Below are positions 35,050 through 43,664 of a DNA stretch of 64,000 nucleotides, in pieces. The position numbers and the translations under genes are program-made. Below the pieces are notes generated by a model, which saw only the letters and a list, made by a program, of their open reading frames with translations, made no database searches and was not told the origin of the DNA. Numbering within the stretch: the stretch's first letter is position 1; each line of letters starts with the position of its first letter. Origin of the DNA: Mycobacterium sp. M26 (lineage in GTDB: Bacteria; Actinomycetota; Actinomycetes; Mycobacteriales; Mycobacteriaceae); the NCBI RefSeq assembly GCF_001494595.1, contig NZ_LN929908.1:3502468-3566467 (forward strand). The letters are read 5' to 3'.

Positions 35050-36255
35050 ATGCAGACAGCCGCCCCGGCCATCAAGCGCAGGCCCAAGGACCGCAAAGAG
35101 CAGATTCTCGAGCAGGCCGTGCAATTGTTCACCGAACGCGGCTTCCATTCGGTCAAGCTCGAGGACATCGCCGAGGCCGCCGGCGTCACCGCCCGTGCGC
35201 TGTACCGGCACTACGACAACAAGCAGGCGTTGTTGGCGGCCGTGATCCGCACCGCGCAGGACAACTATCTGCACGCCCGTGATCCCGATGGTCCGCGTGG
35301 AGACGCCGCCGCACGTCCTCTGGACGCCGAGCTTCCGGATCTGATCTCCGCGGCGATCACCACGCGCGCGCTGACCGTGCTCTGGCAGCGTGAAGCGCGC
35401 TACCTCAACGCGGCAGACCGTGCCGATGTCCGCTCCCGGATCAACACCATCGTCGCGGGGATGGAAGCCAGCGTCCGGCTGGAGGTTCCCGACCTCGGGC
35501 CGCGCCACTCGGAATTACGGGCGTGGGCGGTCTCGAGCACCATGACCAGTCTGGGCCGACACCACCTCACCCTGCCGCGGGACGACCTCACCGAACTCCT
35601 GCGGCGGGCGTGCAGCGCGGCCGCCCGGACACCCGTCGTGGGCGACCTCGAGCCGATCGAGGGCACGCGCGACACCGAGGGCGCCCTGTTCTCCCGCCAT
35701 GAGACGCTGCTCGCGGCCGGGGCCCGCCTGTTTCGCGCCCAGGGCTTTCCCGCCGTCAGCACCAGTGACATCGGCAAGAAGGTCGGCATCGCCGGCCCCG
35801 GTCTGTACCGGTCGTTCTCGTCCAAACAGGCGATCCTCGACACCCTGCTGACCCGATTCGATGAGTGGTCGGCGCTGGAGTGCATCCGGGTGGCCCGCAC
35901 CGACGCCGAGGCGGCCGAGCGGCTGCGCGGGCTGGTGGCGGGCCGGGTCAGGATCTCGCTGGAGAATCCGGACCTCGTGGCGGTGTCGATCACCGAACTC
36001 CCCTATGCCTCCGCCGAAGTCCGAGAAGTGTTCGTCAGGAACCAATCCGACCGCGATGGGCTGTGGATCGACCTGCTGCGCAAGGCTGTTCCGGAGACCG
36101 GGGCGGCCGAGGCCCGCCTGTTGGTCGCCGCGGCCGTCAGCTTCATCGAGGACGTCGCCCGCACCTGGCATCTGACCCAGCGAACGGACGTGGCCGAGGA
36201 GATGACGGCGATCGCGATGTCGATCCTGACCAGTCAGGCCGCCGCCGAGGGCTGA
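35050..36255 (+). CDS. Tandem TetR regulator with two helix-turn-helix domains
   Basis: The 401-residue protein contains two TetR units. The first helix-turn-helix is at about residues 17-63 (ILEQAVQLFTERGFHSVKLE; VTARALYRHYDNKQALL), and the second is at about residues 218-265 (LLAAGARLFRAQGFPAVSTS; IAGPGLYRSFSSKQAIL). Each is followed by a helical regulatory region. Such duplicated TetR proteins occur in actinobacteria and may bind DNA as a monomer that mimics a dimer. AGGAAGGGG lies upstream of the ATG. It lies at the left edge of the large divergent cluster at 36-54 kb and is the likely controller of it. Confidence 0.9.
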   Translation: MQTAAPAIKRRPKDRKEQILEQAVQLFTERGFHSVKLEDIAEAAGVTARALYRHYDNKQALLAAVIRTAQDNYLHARDPDGPRGDAAARPLDAELPDLISAAITTRALTVLWQREARYLNAADRADVRSRINTIVAGMEASVRLEVPDLGPRHSELRAWAVSSTMTSLGRHHLTLPRDDLTELLRRACSAAARTPVVGDLEPIEGTRDTEGALFSRHETLLAAGARLFRAQGFPAVSTSDIGKKVGIAGPGLYRSFSSKQAILDTLLTRFDEWSALECIRVARTDAEAAERLRGLVAGRVRISLENPDLVAVSITELPYASAEVREVFVRNQSDRDGLWIDLLRKAVPETGAAEARLLVAAAVSFIEDVARTWHLTQRTDVAEEMTAIAMSILTSQAAAEG

Positions 36256-36260
36256 GCCGA

Positions 36261-37031
36261 TCACCACAGCGCGGCGACGGTTCCGCCGTCGGCCAGCTGG
36301 GCCGTCCCGTTGACCATGGCGGCATCGTCGGACAGCAGGAAGGCCACCACCCCCGCCATCTCCTCGGGACCGGCCATCCGGCCCTGCAGGCGCCCGATCA
36401 TGCCGGTGGCGCCGCCCTCGCCGAGGGCCTCGTCGAACATCGTCATCGCCGTCTGCTGCATGGGCGTGTCGACGAACGCCGGGAGCAGCGCGTTGGAACG
36501 GATGTTGGCCGAACGTAATTCGGCTGCGGTGATGCGGCTGAGATGGATGATGCCGGCCTTGGACATGCCGTAGGCCGAGGTTCCGCCCGCACCCACCAGA
36601 CCGCCGAGCGAGGACATGTTCACGATCGCACCACCACCGCGCTCGATCATCCGCGGTGCCGCGTGCTTGGTGCACAGCCACGCGCCCCGCAGGTTGATCC
36701 TCATGATCCGGTCGAAATCCTCCACCGTGGTCTCCAGCAGAGGCGCGAAGTGGACCACGCCGGCATTGGCAACCAGTTTGTCCACACCGCCGAACGCCTC
36801 GACGCACGCCTGCACCATCGCGATCACCTGGTCTTCGTCGCTGACGTCGACGCGATGAGCGACCGCACCGCCGCCGATCGCCGCAGCGGCTTTCTCGGCG
36901 GTTTCGGCATTGATATCGGCGCACAGCACCCGGGCACCTTCGTCGGCCAACCGCTGGGCGATGGCCAGGCCGATTCCGGCGCCCGCGCCGGTGACGATCG
37001 CCGCCTTGCCTGCCAGGTCTGGGTGAGCCAT
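36261..37031 (-). CDS. Short-chain dehydrogenase/reductase
   Basis: The 256-residue SDR has the NAD(P) motif TGAGAGIG near residues 14-21, the structural NAG motif (VANAGVV), catalytic Ser in NMSSLGG and the YGMSKAG catalytic Tyr-Lys pair. An Asp at the end of the second strand (LCADIN) favours NAD(H). It would oxidise or reduce a secondary alcohol/ketone. It is the last gene of the minus-strand arm and faces the tandem TetR gene with 5 bp between their ends. A gap of 36 bp separates it from the RibBA-like gene upstream. Confidence 0.91.
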   Translation of the reverse strand: MAHPDLAGKAAIVTGAGAGIGLAIAQRLADEGARVLCADINAETAEKAAAAIGGGAVAHRVDVSDEDQVIAMVQACVEAFGGVDKLVANAGVVHFAPLLETTVEDFDRIMRINLRGAWLCTKHAAPRMIERGGGAIVNMSSLGGLVGAGGTSAYGMSKAGIIHLSRITAAELRSANIRSNALLPAFVDTPMQQTAMTMFDEALGEGGATGMIGRLQGRMAGPEEMAGVVAFLLSDDAAMVNGTAQLADGGTVAALW

Positions 37032-37067
37032 CCTGCTACCTCGTGTTCCCGTGCGTTGGAGCGCTTC

Positions 37068-38171
37068 TCATCCGGCCGCCGACCACACCGACGGGCGCGA
37101 TTCGACACACAGTCCATGCTCGCGGATCGCCCCGAACATCAGAAGCCCGAGTTCCGGTGCATCGTCGTCGAGCCTGACCGTGTAGACGCCGAGATCGCGC
37201 AGAATCCAGGCGACCGTCTCCGACACCCGGCCCACGTCCGTGTGCCCATCGGAGAACACACCGCACGCCCGCGCGCCGGGCAGGCGCAGGTAGATGATCA
37301 TGCCCGAACCCGTCGCGTTCATCGCCGCGACGGCGGCATCCAGGTCCCGGCCGCATCGGCAGGCCATCGATCCGAACACATCACCGCTGAGACATTCGAC
37401 GTGCACGTGCAACGGCATGGGAGCATCGGCGCCGGCGGGCCCGGCCAGTATCGCAAGGTGCTCGCAGTCGTCCCGCACGCCGCGGTAGCCGACAGCACGA
37501 AAATCACCCGCAGCAGCCGGCAGTGCGGTCTCCGCGCAACGCATCACCTGCGGTTCCAGCCGGCGCCGGTACGCGGCGATCTCGGCGATCGACACCATCG
37601 GCAACCGGTGTGCCTCCGCGAACGACGCGAGCTCAGCGTCATCAGCCATCCCGGCCGGATGACGTTGCGAGACAATCTCACACAGCACACCGGACGGCCG
37701 CCGACCGGCGAGGGTAGCGAGGTCGATCGCCGCCTCCGCGCCACCGGCCCGGCTATCGAGAACCCCGTGCGGTCCGGCCAGCACCGGCACCACGTGACCG
37801 GGCCTGCGAAAGTCGGCGGCGGTGGCGTCAGCGGCAGCCAGGGTCGCGATCGTGAGGGCGCGATCGGTGGCCGAGATTCCGGTACCGACTCCACAGGCGT
37901 CCACCGCAACCCGGTGCGCCGCCGATGATGTGGAGGCCGTCGGCTGCAGGCAGATCGGCGGCAGGTCGAGTCGCTCGCAGTCCTCGGCGGGCAGGGCGAC
38001 CCGGACGTAGCCCGAGGTGTGCCGCACGGTGAAGGCGAGCAGGGCCGGTGTCGCGGCGTCAGCCGCGTACATCAGGTAGCCCTGGGCGGCGGTCTCGTCG
38101 ACCACCACCACGGCGCGTCCCATCGCCACTGCCGAGATGGCGCGGCGCACGCGCCCATGGGCGGTTCTCAT
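37068..38171 (-). CDS. RibBA-like protein with degenerate active sites
   Basis: The 367-residue protein has the layout of bifunctional DHBP synthase/GTP cyclohydrolase II. The DHBP half keeps RPGHVVPVLAGPHGVLD and GGAEAAIDLATLAG but has lost the acidic DDxDRENEGD loop near the N-terminus. In the cyclohydrolase half the zinc ligands are exactly placed (C260, C271, C273 in CLSGDVFGSMACRCG). The GTP-handling block LRQEGRGIGL reads LRLPGARACGV, the TNNP region is DDDAP, and the C-terminus is short. It is unlikely to be an ordinary riboflavin enzyme. GAGGAG precedes the ATG, which overlaps the flavin reductase stop by 4 bp, tying it to flavin chemistry. Confidence 0.8.
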   Translation of the reverse strand: MRTAHGRVRRAISAVAMGRAVVVVDETAAQGYLMYAADAATPALLAFTVRHTSGYVRVALPAEDCERLDLPPICLQPTASTSSAAHRVAVDACGVGTGISATDRALTIATLAAADATAADFRRPGHVVPVLAGPHGVLDSRAGGAEAAIDLATLAGRRPSGVLCEIVSQRHPAGMADDAELASFAEAHRLPMVSIAEIAAYRRRLEPQVMRCAETALPAAAGDFRAVGYRGVRDDCEHLAILAGPAGADAPMPLHVHVECLSGDVFGSMACRCGRDLDAAVAAMNATGSGMIIYLRLPGARACGVFSDGHTDVGRVSETVAWILRDLGVYTVRLDDDAPELGLLMFGAIREHGLCVESRPSVWSAAG

Positions 38172-38680
38172 CTGGACTCCTCGTGACCGACGGCGGCCAA
38201 CCGTCGAAATCGGCTGCCGTGGAACACCAGCGGCGGGGTAGCCGGGTCAGCGCCGAGCGCACCGACCTGCAGAACGACGATGCTGTGGTCACCGGCGGGG
38301 ATCTCGCTGTACAAGGAGCAGTCCAGCCACGCACTGGCACCGTGGACCAGCACGCTCCCCCCGGGCAGGGACTCCCAGTGCACACCGGCGAACCGGTCAC
38401 CGACCTTGCGCGACAGACTCATACAGACCTCACCGTGCTCTTCGGCCAGCACGCTGAGCCCCAACTTGGGTGCGACCCGCAGCACCGGCCAGGTGGTCGA
38501 GGTGTTCTGCACACACACCGACACCAGCGGCGGATCCACCGACACCGAGGTGAACGAGCTGGCCGCCATCCCGACGGGCACCCCGTCGGTCATGGCACAC
38601 ACAGCGGCCACGCCGGACGGGAAGCAGCCGAACACCTTCCGCAGCTCGGCGCCGTCGGTGGGACAGGGGCGCAGCTCCAC
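38168..38680 (-). CDS. Flavin reductase-like protein
   Basis: The 170-residue split-barrel protein has the family core GMAASSFTSVSVDPPLVSVC and FPSGVAAVCAM, as in HpaC/DIM6-type flavin reductases. It would supply reduced flavin to a two-component monooxygenase, and the LLM protein at 42330 in the same operon is a good candidate partner. Its GTG start overlaps the stop of the epoxide hydrolase gene by one base (TAGTG), and its stop overlaps the RibBA-like gene by four. The three genes are therefore tightly coupled in translation. Confidence 0.88.
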   Translation of the reverse strand: MELRPCPTDGAELRKVFGCFPSGVAAVCAMTDGVPVGMAASSFTSVSVDPPLVSVCVQNTSTTWPVLRVAPKLGLSVLAEEHGEVCMSLSRKVGDRFAGVHWESLPGGSVLVHGASAWLDCSLYSEIPAGDHSIVVLQVGALGADPATPPLVFHGSRFRRLAAVGHEESR

Positions 38681-39729
38681 TAACGCAACCCGCCCAGGAA
38701 GTCGAGCAGCAGCCGGTTGGTCTCCTTGGGTTCCTCCTGCTGAATCCAGTGCCCCACATCGGCGATCATGTGGGTGCCGCAGTAGTTCGGCATCACCTCG
38801 TCGGCACGTTCGACGGCCTCGGCCCCCCAGGTGGTGCCGACGTCGTACTGGCCGCCGATGAACAGTGCGGGCGGCGTGAGCGGCGTGCCCTCCTGGTCGG
38901 CGAGATCATGCCAGTCGTTGTCGATATTGTGATAGAAGCTCAGCGGCCCGCCGAACCCGGAGCGCTCGAATTCAGCTGTGTAGAAGTCCAAGTCGGCCTC
39001 GGTGAACCACTCCGGCATCGGATCGGGGTAGACGAAGGCGTCCTTGAGCCGCGCCCCCTCCTCCATGCACAGCGGCCCGGAACGAATCACCTCGATCGGG
39101 CTCATCGCGGTCAGATCGACACCGGCCGCCACTGCCGCCTCGGTGGCGGCGATCATGCCCTGCCCCGACACCGTATAGGTGAGGCCGAGCAGCCAGCTGC
39201 GCAGGTCTTCCTCGATCTCGGTGATGATGGCGTCCTGCTCGGAGAAGTAGTCCTGGTACCAGACCTTTCCGGGTCCGGCCAGCTCCAGGTGATAGTCATT
39301 GGGCCGCCGCTCGCCGAACGGGCTTCCGGGCAGACCGATCACCCCGCGGCCGGCAAACGGCACGCTGATCCCCACCACACCCCGGCAGCGCTGCGGATGC
39401 AGCCAGGCGAAGGTCCAGGCGACCGGGGCGCCCCAGTCGTGGCCCACCACCACCGCCTGTTTCTCCCCGTAGGCGTCGATCACGCCCACGATGTCGCCCA
39501 CCAATTCCTTGATCCGGTAGGCGGTTTGCACCCGGTACTTCGAGGAGCGGCCGTACCCGCGCTGGTCGATGGCCACCACCCGGTAACCGGCGTTGGCCAG
39601 GGCAGGAATCTGGTGACGCCACGAGTACCACGATTCGGGGAAGCCGTGCACCAGGATGACCAGGGGCCCCTCCCCCTCCTCCACGGCGTGGATGCGGGTC
39701 CCGCGGCAGTTCAGCATTGTGTGGATCAT
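38680..39729 (-). CDS. Epoxide hydrolase (alpha/beta-hydrolase)
   Basis: The 349-residue protein has the oxyanion motif HGFPES (H28-S33), nucleophile D98 in GHDWGAP and a late catalytic His in DVGHWIQQEEP. Aspartate rather than serine as nucleophile and the HGxP motif are the marks of the epoxide hydrolase branch. The lid region contains several tyrosines that could activate the epoxide ring. It would open an epoxide to a trans-diol. AAGGAG lies before the ATG. It begins 20 bp after the stop of the large FAD-monooxygenase fusion gene, which suggests that the hydrolase acts on the product of that enzyme. Confidence 0.9.
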   Translation of the reverse strand: MIHTMLNCRGTRIHAVEEGEGPLVILVHGFPESWYSWRHQIPALANAGYRVVAIDQRGYGRSSKYRVQTAYRIKELVGDIVGVIDAYGEKQAVVVGHDWGAPVAWTFAWLHPQRCRGVVGISVPFAGRGVIGLPGSPFGERRPNDYHLELAGPGKVWYQDYFSEQDAIITEIEEDLRSWLLGLTYTVSGQGMIAATEAAVAAGVDLTAMSPIEVIRSGPLCMEEGARLKDAFVYPDPMPEWFTEADLDFYTAEFERSGFGGPLSFYHNIDNDWHDLADQEGTPLTPPALFIGGQYDVGTTWGAEAVERADEVMPNYCGTHMIADVGHWIQQEEPKETNRLLLDFLGGLR

Positions 39730-39749
39730 GTCGCTCCTTGTCTCTGGCT

Positions 39750-42278
39750 TTACTGGCCGCGTCCGGCGGCCGCGAGCGCGTCATCGGCCGGCACGACGAT
39801 GCCGACCGGTGGGACACCGCGATCGGCATAGTTGCGCTCGATGAGCGTCTTCTGCCCGGAAAGCTTGGTGCGCGCCCATTTTCCGATCACCCGTGAGGCC
39901 ACCCGCGGGGTCATCAGCGCCGCCGCGGGTTTGACCAGGTGCACCACGGCGAGGAACTCGTTGTAGGTGTCGGGATCGTCGTGGACGAACTCCATCACCC
40001 GGTCCATGTACCAGGTGAGCGCCCCGAAGTAGAACGGACGCTTCTTCTCGACATCCTTGAGCCAGTCGAAACGCAGGTTCTGCTCGCGGATGACGAACCA
40101 GGCGGTGTCGGCCATCTTGGCGATGGTGCGGAAGTACCGCCGAGGCAGCCGGGGATCGCTGGGCCCATACTTGTCCAGCAGCAGCTGCATCTCCCGAACT
40201 TCCTTGAGCGCCAGGGTCATCCCCAGGCCGGACACCGGGTCCGCGCTGGTGTAGGCGTCGCCGACCACCAGCAGTGCCTTGGGCAGGTTGCGCTTCTTCT
40301 CGTAGTGCAACCGCAGCATGTTCGGGTAGCGGAAGTTGTAGATCGGCGACGCCGGCTCCAGGCCGTCGATGTTGTCCCCGATCACCGAAGACGGCATCTG
40401 CTTGGCGAACTCACGGAATTCCGCGGCCGTGCGCGGCGGCGAGTAGCAGTTGTAGGCGACAAGCGTGGTGGACAGCGTGGTCCGCGTGCTGTCGGTGTAG
40501 TACTGCGCGGCGTAGGTGTCCTCGAACGGCCGGTAGGCGTAGCAGATGACCATCACCTTGTCGTCCCACTGCCGCTCCGGAGGGACCGTGTGGAACATCG
40601 TGGAATAGAAGCAGTTGATGATGTCCTGCTCGACCTCGGGCGAACCGATACCCAGGCGATCCAGGATCTCCGGGACACGGGTGTTCTTGCCCGAGGCGTC
40701 CACCACGAATTCGGCAGGCACCACCTCGAGTTCGTCACCGTCGCCGGCGATGGCAACCCCAATGATCGCATCACCGCTACGGTCATAGACCAGGTCGGCG
40801 ACCTCGGCGTCATAGCGGAACGTCACCCGCGGTTCAGTGTCGAGCCGTCGCCGGACGCACCATTCGAGCAACGGCCTTGCCGCGCAGACGATCTGAATGT
40901 CACCCGTGCCGGGCTTCTTCCATTCGCCGCCGAGGCGGATCCGGTACTGGGCGGCCATGTCGACGTCGAAGGCGCCCTCGCGCACCATATCGTCGATGAT
41001 GCCGGGGAAGAACCGCTCCAATTCGATCCGCCCGGCGGTCAGCAGGTGGTGCAGATGCCACCCCTGCGCTGCGCCCGGCCTGCCCTCGCGACGGGTGTGC
41101 GGAGCGTCCTTCTCCAGGACGATGACCCGGTCGAATTTCTCGGTGAGCACCTTGGCCGCGGCGATCCCGGCGATACTGCCGCCGATGACCACCGCGGTGC
41201 CCCGACCCCGTGACCGCACGTCGGCCACGTCGATGGCGGTGTAGTCCAGTCGCGCAGCGGTGCGGCGCCGGGCCGAGCCGCTCGGAACGAACTTCTCGTA
41301 GTACAGCCCCGTTCCGTGAATGCCGTTGTCGGTCAGCCAGTTCCGGGTGGCTTCCACCATGGCCGCCGGACCGCACAGGTACACATCGGCGTCACCGCCG
41401 CCGAACATCGACGGGTCGAGGAGATCGGTGACCCGCCCCACCGACCCGTCCCAGTCTGCGTTCGGACGGGACACGACGGTATGCACTTCCAGCCCGGGCA
41501 ACCGCGCCTTCAGCGCCTCGAGGTCGTCGAGCTTGCACAGGTCTTCGGCGTGGCTAGCACCGTAGACCAGATGGACCGGCAGGTCGGTGTCGAGACTCTG
41601 GGCCATCGCCAGGATCGCCGAAATCCCGGTGCCACCGGCGACCAGGACCAGTGGCCGCACGACGGGACGAAGATGGAAGCTGCCCTTGCTGGCGCGCATC
41701 GCGATCCGATCGCCCGGCTTGGCCCGATCCCGAAGGTAGTCCGACATCGCCCCACTGGGCAGCAGCCGGACGATGAACTCGACCTCAGTCCTGCCCGCGG
41801 GGTGGGCATAGGAATAGTTGCGCCACGCCGTGGTGCCGGGCACCTGCAACTGGGCGAACTGCCCGGCCCGATAGGCCAGCGGACCCAACTCGGAGGTGTC
41901 CATCCGAAGCAGCGCGGTGGTCGGCGACAGCTGCTCGACGGCGGTCACCGTGCCCGTGCCGGCGACCAGCCGTGCCGCGTTGTCGTCAGCCGGGTACTGC
42001 AAGTCGATCACACAGTCCGAGGACGCGAACGTCTGACAGGTCAGGATCTTTCGCTCGTCGCGTTCGACCTCCGACAGGCCCTCGGTGCGCCCCATCTCGT
42101 AGGCACCCGAGGTGCAGGTGGCCACGCAGGTCCCGCAGATGCCGCTCTGGCATTCGTTGACGATGGCGACACCGTGTTCCTCCGCGGCGTCCAGGACCGT
42201 CTGGTCCGGCCGGGCCGGCATCGTCTTGTGCGTACCGTCCGAATACCGGACGGTGATCTGTCGCGCCTGCATGTCCAT
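39750..42278 (-). CDS. Ferredoxin / ferredoxin reductase / FAD-dependent monooxygenase fusion (842 aa)
   Basis: Three modules are visible. Residues 1-95 are a plant-type [2Fe-2S] ferredoxin with ligands C43, C48, C51 and C81. Residues 100-332 are a ferredoxin-NAD(P) reductase-like unit with the flavin motif RNYS (153-156), AGGTG (214-218) and YLCGP (300-304). Residues 360-842 are an FAD hydroxylase/epoxidase-like domain with GGSIAG (366-371), a following GRPGAAQGWHLHHLL block and the second FAD motif VGDAYTSADPVSGLGM. The last domain recalls the flavoprotein epoxidases and geranylgeranyl-reductase-like enzymes. As a whole it resembles a self-sufficient flavoprotein oxygenase or reductase that brings its own electron chain. 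It is downstream of an LLM gene and upstream of an epoxide hydrolase. The reaction and substrate are inferred only. Confidence 0.88.
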   Translation of the reverse strand: MDMQARQITVRYSDGTHKTMPARPDQTVLDAAEEHGVAIVNECQSGICGTCVATCTSGAYEMGRTEGLSEVERDERKILTCQTFASSDCVIDLQYPADDNAARLVAGTGTVTAVEQLSPTTALLRMDTSELGPLAYRAGQFAQLQVPGTTAWRNYSYAHPAGRTEVEFIVRLLPSGAMSDYLRDRAKPGDRIAMRASKGSFHLRPVVRPLVLVAGGTGISAILAMAQSLDTDLPVHLVYGASHAEDLCKLDDLEALKARLPGLEVHTVVSRPNADWDGSVGRVTDLLDPSMFGGGDADVYLCGPAAMVEATRNWLTDNGIHGTGLYYEKFVPSGSARRRTAARLDYTAIDVADVRSRGRGTAVVIGGSIAGIAAAKVLTEKFDRVIVLEKDAPHTRREGRPGAAQGWHLHHLLTAGRIELERFFPGIIDDMVREGAFDVDMAAQYRIRLGGEWKKPGTGDIQIVCAARPLLEWCVRRRLDTEPRVTFRYDAEVADLVYDRSGDAIIGVAIAGDGDELEVVPAEFVVDASGKNTRVPEILDRLGIGSPEVEQDIINCFYSTMFHTVPPERQWDDKVMVICYAYRPFEDTYAAQYYTDSTRTTLSTTLVAYNCYSPPRTAAEFREFAKQMPSSVIGDNIDGLEPASPIYNFRYPNMLRLHYEKKRNLPKALLVVGDAYTSADPVSGLGMTLALKEVREMQLLLDKYGPSDPRLPRRYFRTIAKMADTAWFVIREQNLRFDWLKDVEKKRPFYFGALTWYMDRVMEFVHDDPDTYNEFLAVVHLVKPAAALMTPRVASRVIGKWARTKLSGQKTLIERNYADRGVPPVGIVVPADDALAAAGRGQ

Positions 42279-42329
42279 GTCTTTTCAGCGTCCTTTCGGC
42301 GTCCCTGTCGGCCCCCGGTGGATGTTCTG

Positions 42330-43439
42330 CTAGACGATCGCGGCGGCCGGCTTCTTGGCGATCCGCGCATTGAGCCGCGGCATGACCTCCTCGGCCAGCA
42401 ACCGCATCGATTCCTTCCACGGTCCCGGGTTGTCCCGGTAGTCGAACCCGAGGATCAGCAGATGGCCGAATCCGCCGACCTGGTCGTAGGTGGCTTCGAG
42501 CTTGTCGACCACGGTCTCGACCGACCCGACCACAAAGGTGTTCTCCGCCAGGTATTCCGGCGTGACGTCCTCGTCGGGGACTGATGGGTTGTGCTTGTAG
42601 AACTTGGTCATGCCGAACATCCGGAACGTCGGCAGCACGTACTCGCGCATATTGCGGCCCATCATGCCGTCGACGGCGTAGCGGAAGGCCTGTTCGTCGG
42701 TTTCGGCGACGACGACCTCGCGCACCAGACGCCAGTCCTTGCGGTCGGGAGTGCGCCCGGAGCGGGCCGCGCCTTCCAGCACCGCGTCCCAGTGGGTGGC
42801 CACGTACTCGGTGTTGAGGTCCAGGCTCATCGGGAGATAGCCGCGCTCGCCGGCCAGCTTCAGCGTCTCCGAACCGGCGCTGAATCCGGTGACCCCGATC
42901 GGCGGGTGAGGCGCCTGGAACGGCTTGATGTGCCGTTTCATCAGGCCTTCGAACATCGGCGCAATCCCGTTGGCGTTCCAGTACTTTCCGCGGAACTCCC
43001 AGGGTTTGTCGTCGGTCCAGACCTTGAGCATGATCTCGAGGGCTTCGCGGGTCATCTCCCGGTGCTCGCCGTTCTGGCCGTCGACGTCGAACAGGGCCCA
43101 GTCCCCGGGGATGCCACTGGCGCCGACGCCGAGCATGAAGCGACCCTGGGCCAGGTGGTCGAAGTAGGCCACGCGGTGCGCCAGCTCGACTGGGTGGTGG
43201 TAGGGCAGCAGGTGTGCGCCCGGGGCCAGCTTGATGTTCTTGGTCCGCAGCAGCGCCTGGGCCAGCAGGAGGTCGGGGGCGCAGATCGGTTCCCACGGGA
43301 CGGTGAAGTGTTCACCGACCCACGCCTCCACGTAGCCCAGCTGATCGGCGAGCTCGATGAGTTCCAGGTCCCACTGGGTCGCGTCGTAGAGGCTGCGCTC
43401 CGGCGGATGCGCCGGCATCAGGAACAGTCCGATCTCCAT
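42330..43439 (-). CDS. LLM-class flavin-dependent monooxygenase
   Basis: The 369-residue luciferase-like barrel begins MEIGLFLMPAHPPERSL at ATG 43439, which has a GAGAGGG run upstream; an upstream in-frame extension exists but runs through promoter-like DNA. Family blocks are AWVGEHFTVPWEPICAPDLL, AHLLPYHHPVELAHRVAYFD, GRFMLGVGASGIPGDWALFD and PIGVTGFSAGSETLKLAGER. This style matches alkanal/limonene-type FMN monooxygenases more than the F420 groups. It is the first gene of the minus-strand arm, and the flavin reductase at 38168 could provide reduced FMN. It would hydroxylate, epoxidise or perform a Baeyer-Villiger oxidation on a hydrophobic substrate. Confidence 0.87.
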   Translation of the reverse strand: MEIGLFLMPAHPPERSLYDATQWDLELIELADQLGYVEAWVGEHFTVPWEPICAPDLLLAQALLRTKNIKLAPGAHLLPYHHPVELAHRVAYFDHLAQGRFMLGVGASGIPGDWALFDVDGQNGEHREMTREALEIMLKVWTDDKPWEFRGKYWNANGIAPMFEGLMKRHIKPFQAPHPPIGVTGFSAGSETLKLAGERGYLPMSLDLNTEYVATHWDAVLEGAARSGRTPDRKDWRLVREVVVAETDEQAFRYAVDGMMGRNMREYVLPTFRMFGMTKFYKHNPSVPDEDVTPEYLAENTFVVGSVETVVDKLEATYDQVGGFGHLLILGFDYRDNPGPWKESMRLLAEEVMPRLNARIAKKPAAAIV

Positions 43440-43664
43440 GGTGAACCCTCTCGGTAGTGGTCGAACGACCGCGCGTGGCACATCAGATGCGACGTACAAC
43501 ACAGTACTAGCAAGATACTTCGTTCGGCGCAAGTTGCAATTTTCTTCGTCATATGTGTCTCATTAGGGCCAGAAATTGCCGTATCGACTATGGACATAAT
43601 TGCGCGGAGCCGCGTAGCGTGCAGCATCAGCGGCGGTCACCCGCGGCAAGGGAAGGGAGCATTC
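43440..43664. promoter_or_regulatory. Divergent promoter region of the LLM and enoyl-CoA hydratase arms
   Basis: This 225-bp region is noticeably richer in A and T than its surroundings, especially 43495-43600, and separates two divergent gene sets. It must carry both promoters. I see no long perfect palindrome, and the -10 and -35 elements cannot be fixed by eye. The tandem TetR (35050) is a plausible regulator acting here. The ribosome site for the plus gene is GAAGGGA at about 43652-43658. Confidence 0.5.
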
